A program made the translations under genes and the position numbers. A DNA stretch of 7,655 bases, from the NCBI GenBank assembly GCA_900770535.1, contig CAAHDV010000123.1, positions 1 to 7,655 on the forward strand, read 5' to 3'. The stretch is from Lachnospiraceae bacterium (GTDB taxonomy: Bacteria; Bacillota; Clostridia; Lachnospirales; Lachnospiraceae). Position 1 is the stretch's first letter. Each line of letters starts with the position of its first letter. Shown here one piece after another: positions 6,841 to 7,655 of the stretch. Under the pieces are notes generated by a model. That model ran no database searches, was not told the DNA's origin, and saw only the letters and a list, made by a program, of their open reading frames with translations.

Positions 6841-7655
6841 TTACTGTTTCGAATCCTGATCTTCCAGGTACTCCGACAAACTGTAATAAAGTTCTCCCGC
6901 CCGTCCGCGGGTCCGCTCTGCTGCCGTCATGGAATTTAAAATAGCCTCCTGCTCTGCCTCTGCAGCCGCAAGGAAAGCCCGGTTGATCACATGTTCCGGA
7001 ATTGCCTGAATCTGCAGCAGTTCTTCCTCTGCTCCTGACGGAATCCGGTTCGCTGTGGTAAACCCGATCATGACCTCGCCGCTTCCATGTCCGGTGTAAC
7101 CGCCAGTACGGGCAATGCCCACGCCGGTTCTCCGGAGAATGCGTCTTAACTGGCGGCTGGTCAGTGGCAGGTCCGTGGCGAGGATGCTCATGATGGAGCC
7201 CTTATCTTCTTCTGATGCCGCCATATCATCTTTCTCCTGCTTCCAGTCCAGAATCTTTGCTCCCACCGATTCGCCATTTAACACAAAATCTTCCGTTGCG
7301 CCAAAATTGGACTGCACCAGCACGCCAATCGTATATTCTTTCTCTCCGATCCGGATCACGCGGGAAGCAGAACCAATGCCGCCCTTTAAACCGTAGCAGA
7401 TGGTTCCGGCTCCGGCTCCCACATCCCCTTCCTCGAACTCTTCCGAAGCTGACGCAAAGGCCTGGCGGACTTCATCTGCTCCCACAACCCGTTTCTGAAT
7501 CTGATTGATGCGGCTGTCATTGCACTCGCCTACGACTGGATTGATACTCATAGGCTCCAGACCATCCTGTTCACACTGTTCCACCACAATATCCACCATA
7601 GCATCCCAGACCTTTCCCACATTTAAGGTATTGGTCAGGGCAATGGGTGTTTCCA
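6841..7655 (-). CDS. P1-family aminopeptidase, DmpA/S58 type (5' end beyond window)
   Basis: N-terminal-nucleophile aminopeptidase of the DmpA/BapA family. Members self-cleave into two chains and release N-terminal L-amino acids, D-amino-acid amides or beta-amino acids from small peptides. The frame is open to the window edge with 271 codons visible including the stop. The leftmost visible residues ETPIALTNTLNVGKVWDAM are a typical internal segment of the family, so roughly 90-100 N-terminal residues lie off the edge and the GTG at 7620 is not a true start. Other family motifs are VVGECND, GAGTICYGLKGGIGSASRVI, GVLVQSNFG (catalytic-site Asn at 7306-7308) and KGSIMSILATDLPLTSRQLRR. In the last, the Gly-Ser bond at 7197/7198 is the expected self-cleavage site and the Ser codon at 7195-7197 is the nucleophile. 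RTGGYTGHGSGEVMIGFTTAN follows as usual. It converges on the gamma-glutamyl hydrolase gene and shares its terminator. Confidence 0.93.
   Translation of the reverse strand, partial: ETPIALTNTLNVGKVWDAMVDIVVEQCEQDGLEPMSINPVVGECNDSRINQIQKRVVGADEVRQAFASASEEFEEGDVGAGAGTICYGLKGGIGSASRVIRIGEKEYTIGVLVQSNFGATEDFVLNGESVGAKILDWKQEKDDMAASEEDKGSIMSILATDLPLTSRQLRRILRRTGVGIARTGGYTGHGSGEVMIGFTTANRIPSGAEEELLQIQAIPEHVINRAFLAAAEAEQEAILNSMTAAERTRGRAGELYYSLSEYLEDQDSKQ

Noticed and set aside
7618..7620. GTG start for the aminopeptidase
   Set aside because: The frame continues to the window edge with conserved family residues (ETPIALTNTLN), so this is an internal Val codon.
1..7655. CRISPR arrays, tRNA or rRNA genes, insertion sequences, phage genes
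   Set aside because: No direct-repeat array, cloverleaf-like sequence, transposase or long terminal repeat was seen on either strand.

Overview
The window looks like a chromosomal stretch from a Gram-positive anaerobe of the Clostridia, most likely Lachnospiraceae. This is inferred from strong AAGGAGG-type ribosome binding sites, tight operon spacing, moderate GC content and the Firmicutes flavour of the proteins. No species can be named from sequence alone.

Left part (1-4346, minus strand): a peptide ABC importer operon, read right to left. It holds a substrate-binding protein, a strong hairpin, permease 1, permease 2, and an ATP-binding subunit cut by the window edge. From memory of the family, both permeases and the binding protein look closer to the E. 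coli glutathione importer GsiB/GsiC/GsiD than to classical OppBC, although the substrate cannot be read from sequence. A second ATPase (DppF-like) would be expected just beyond position 1.

Middle (4330-5955, plus strand): a transcriptional regulator built like a sigma-54 activator (N-terminal sensor remnant, PAS, AAA+) but with a decayed ATPase core, no GAFTGA loop and a winged-helix-like C-terminus. It lies head to head with the binding-protein gene. Both genes lack their 5' ends: the binding protein has no signal peptide, the regulator lacks its usual N-terminal region, and no intergenic promoter region exists. A deletion, or an assembly misjoin, at about 4340-4348 is the best explanation.

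Right part (6000-7655): a class I glutamine amidotransferase-like gamma-glutamyl hydrolase (PuuD family, plus strand) with its own candidate promoter, a bidirectional terminator, and a convergent 5'-partial P1-family (DmpA-type, S58) aminopeptidase on the minus strand.

Together the genes suggest a module for importing small, possibly non-standard peptides (gamma-glutamyl, beta- or D-amino-acid containing) and hydrolysing them in the cytoplasm, under a PAS/AAA+ regulator. The module reading is inference; the individual gene families are well supported.
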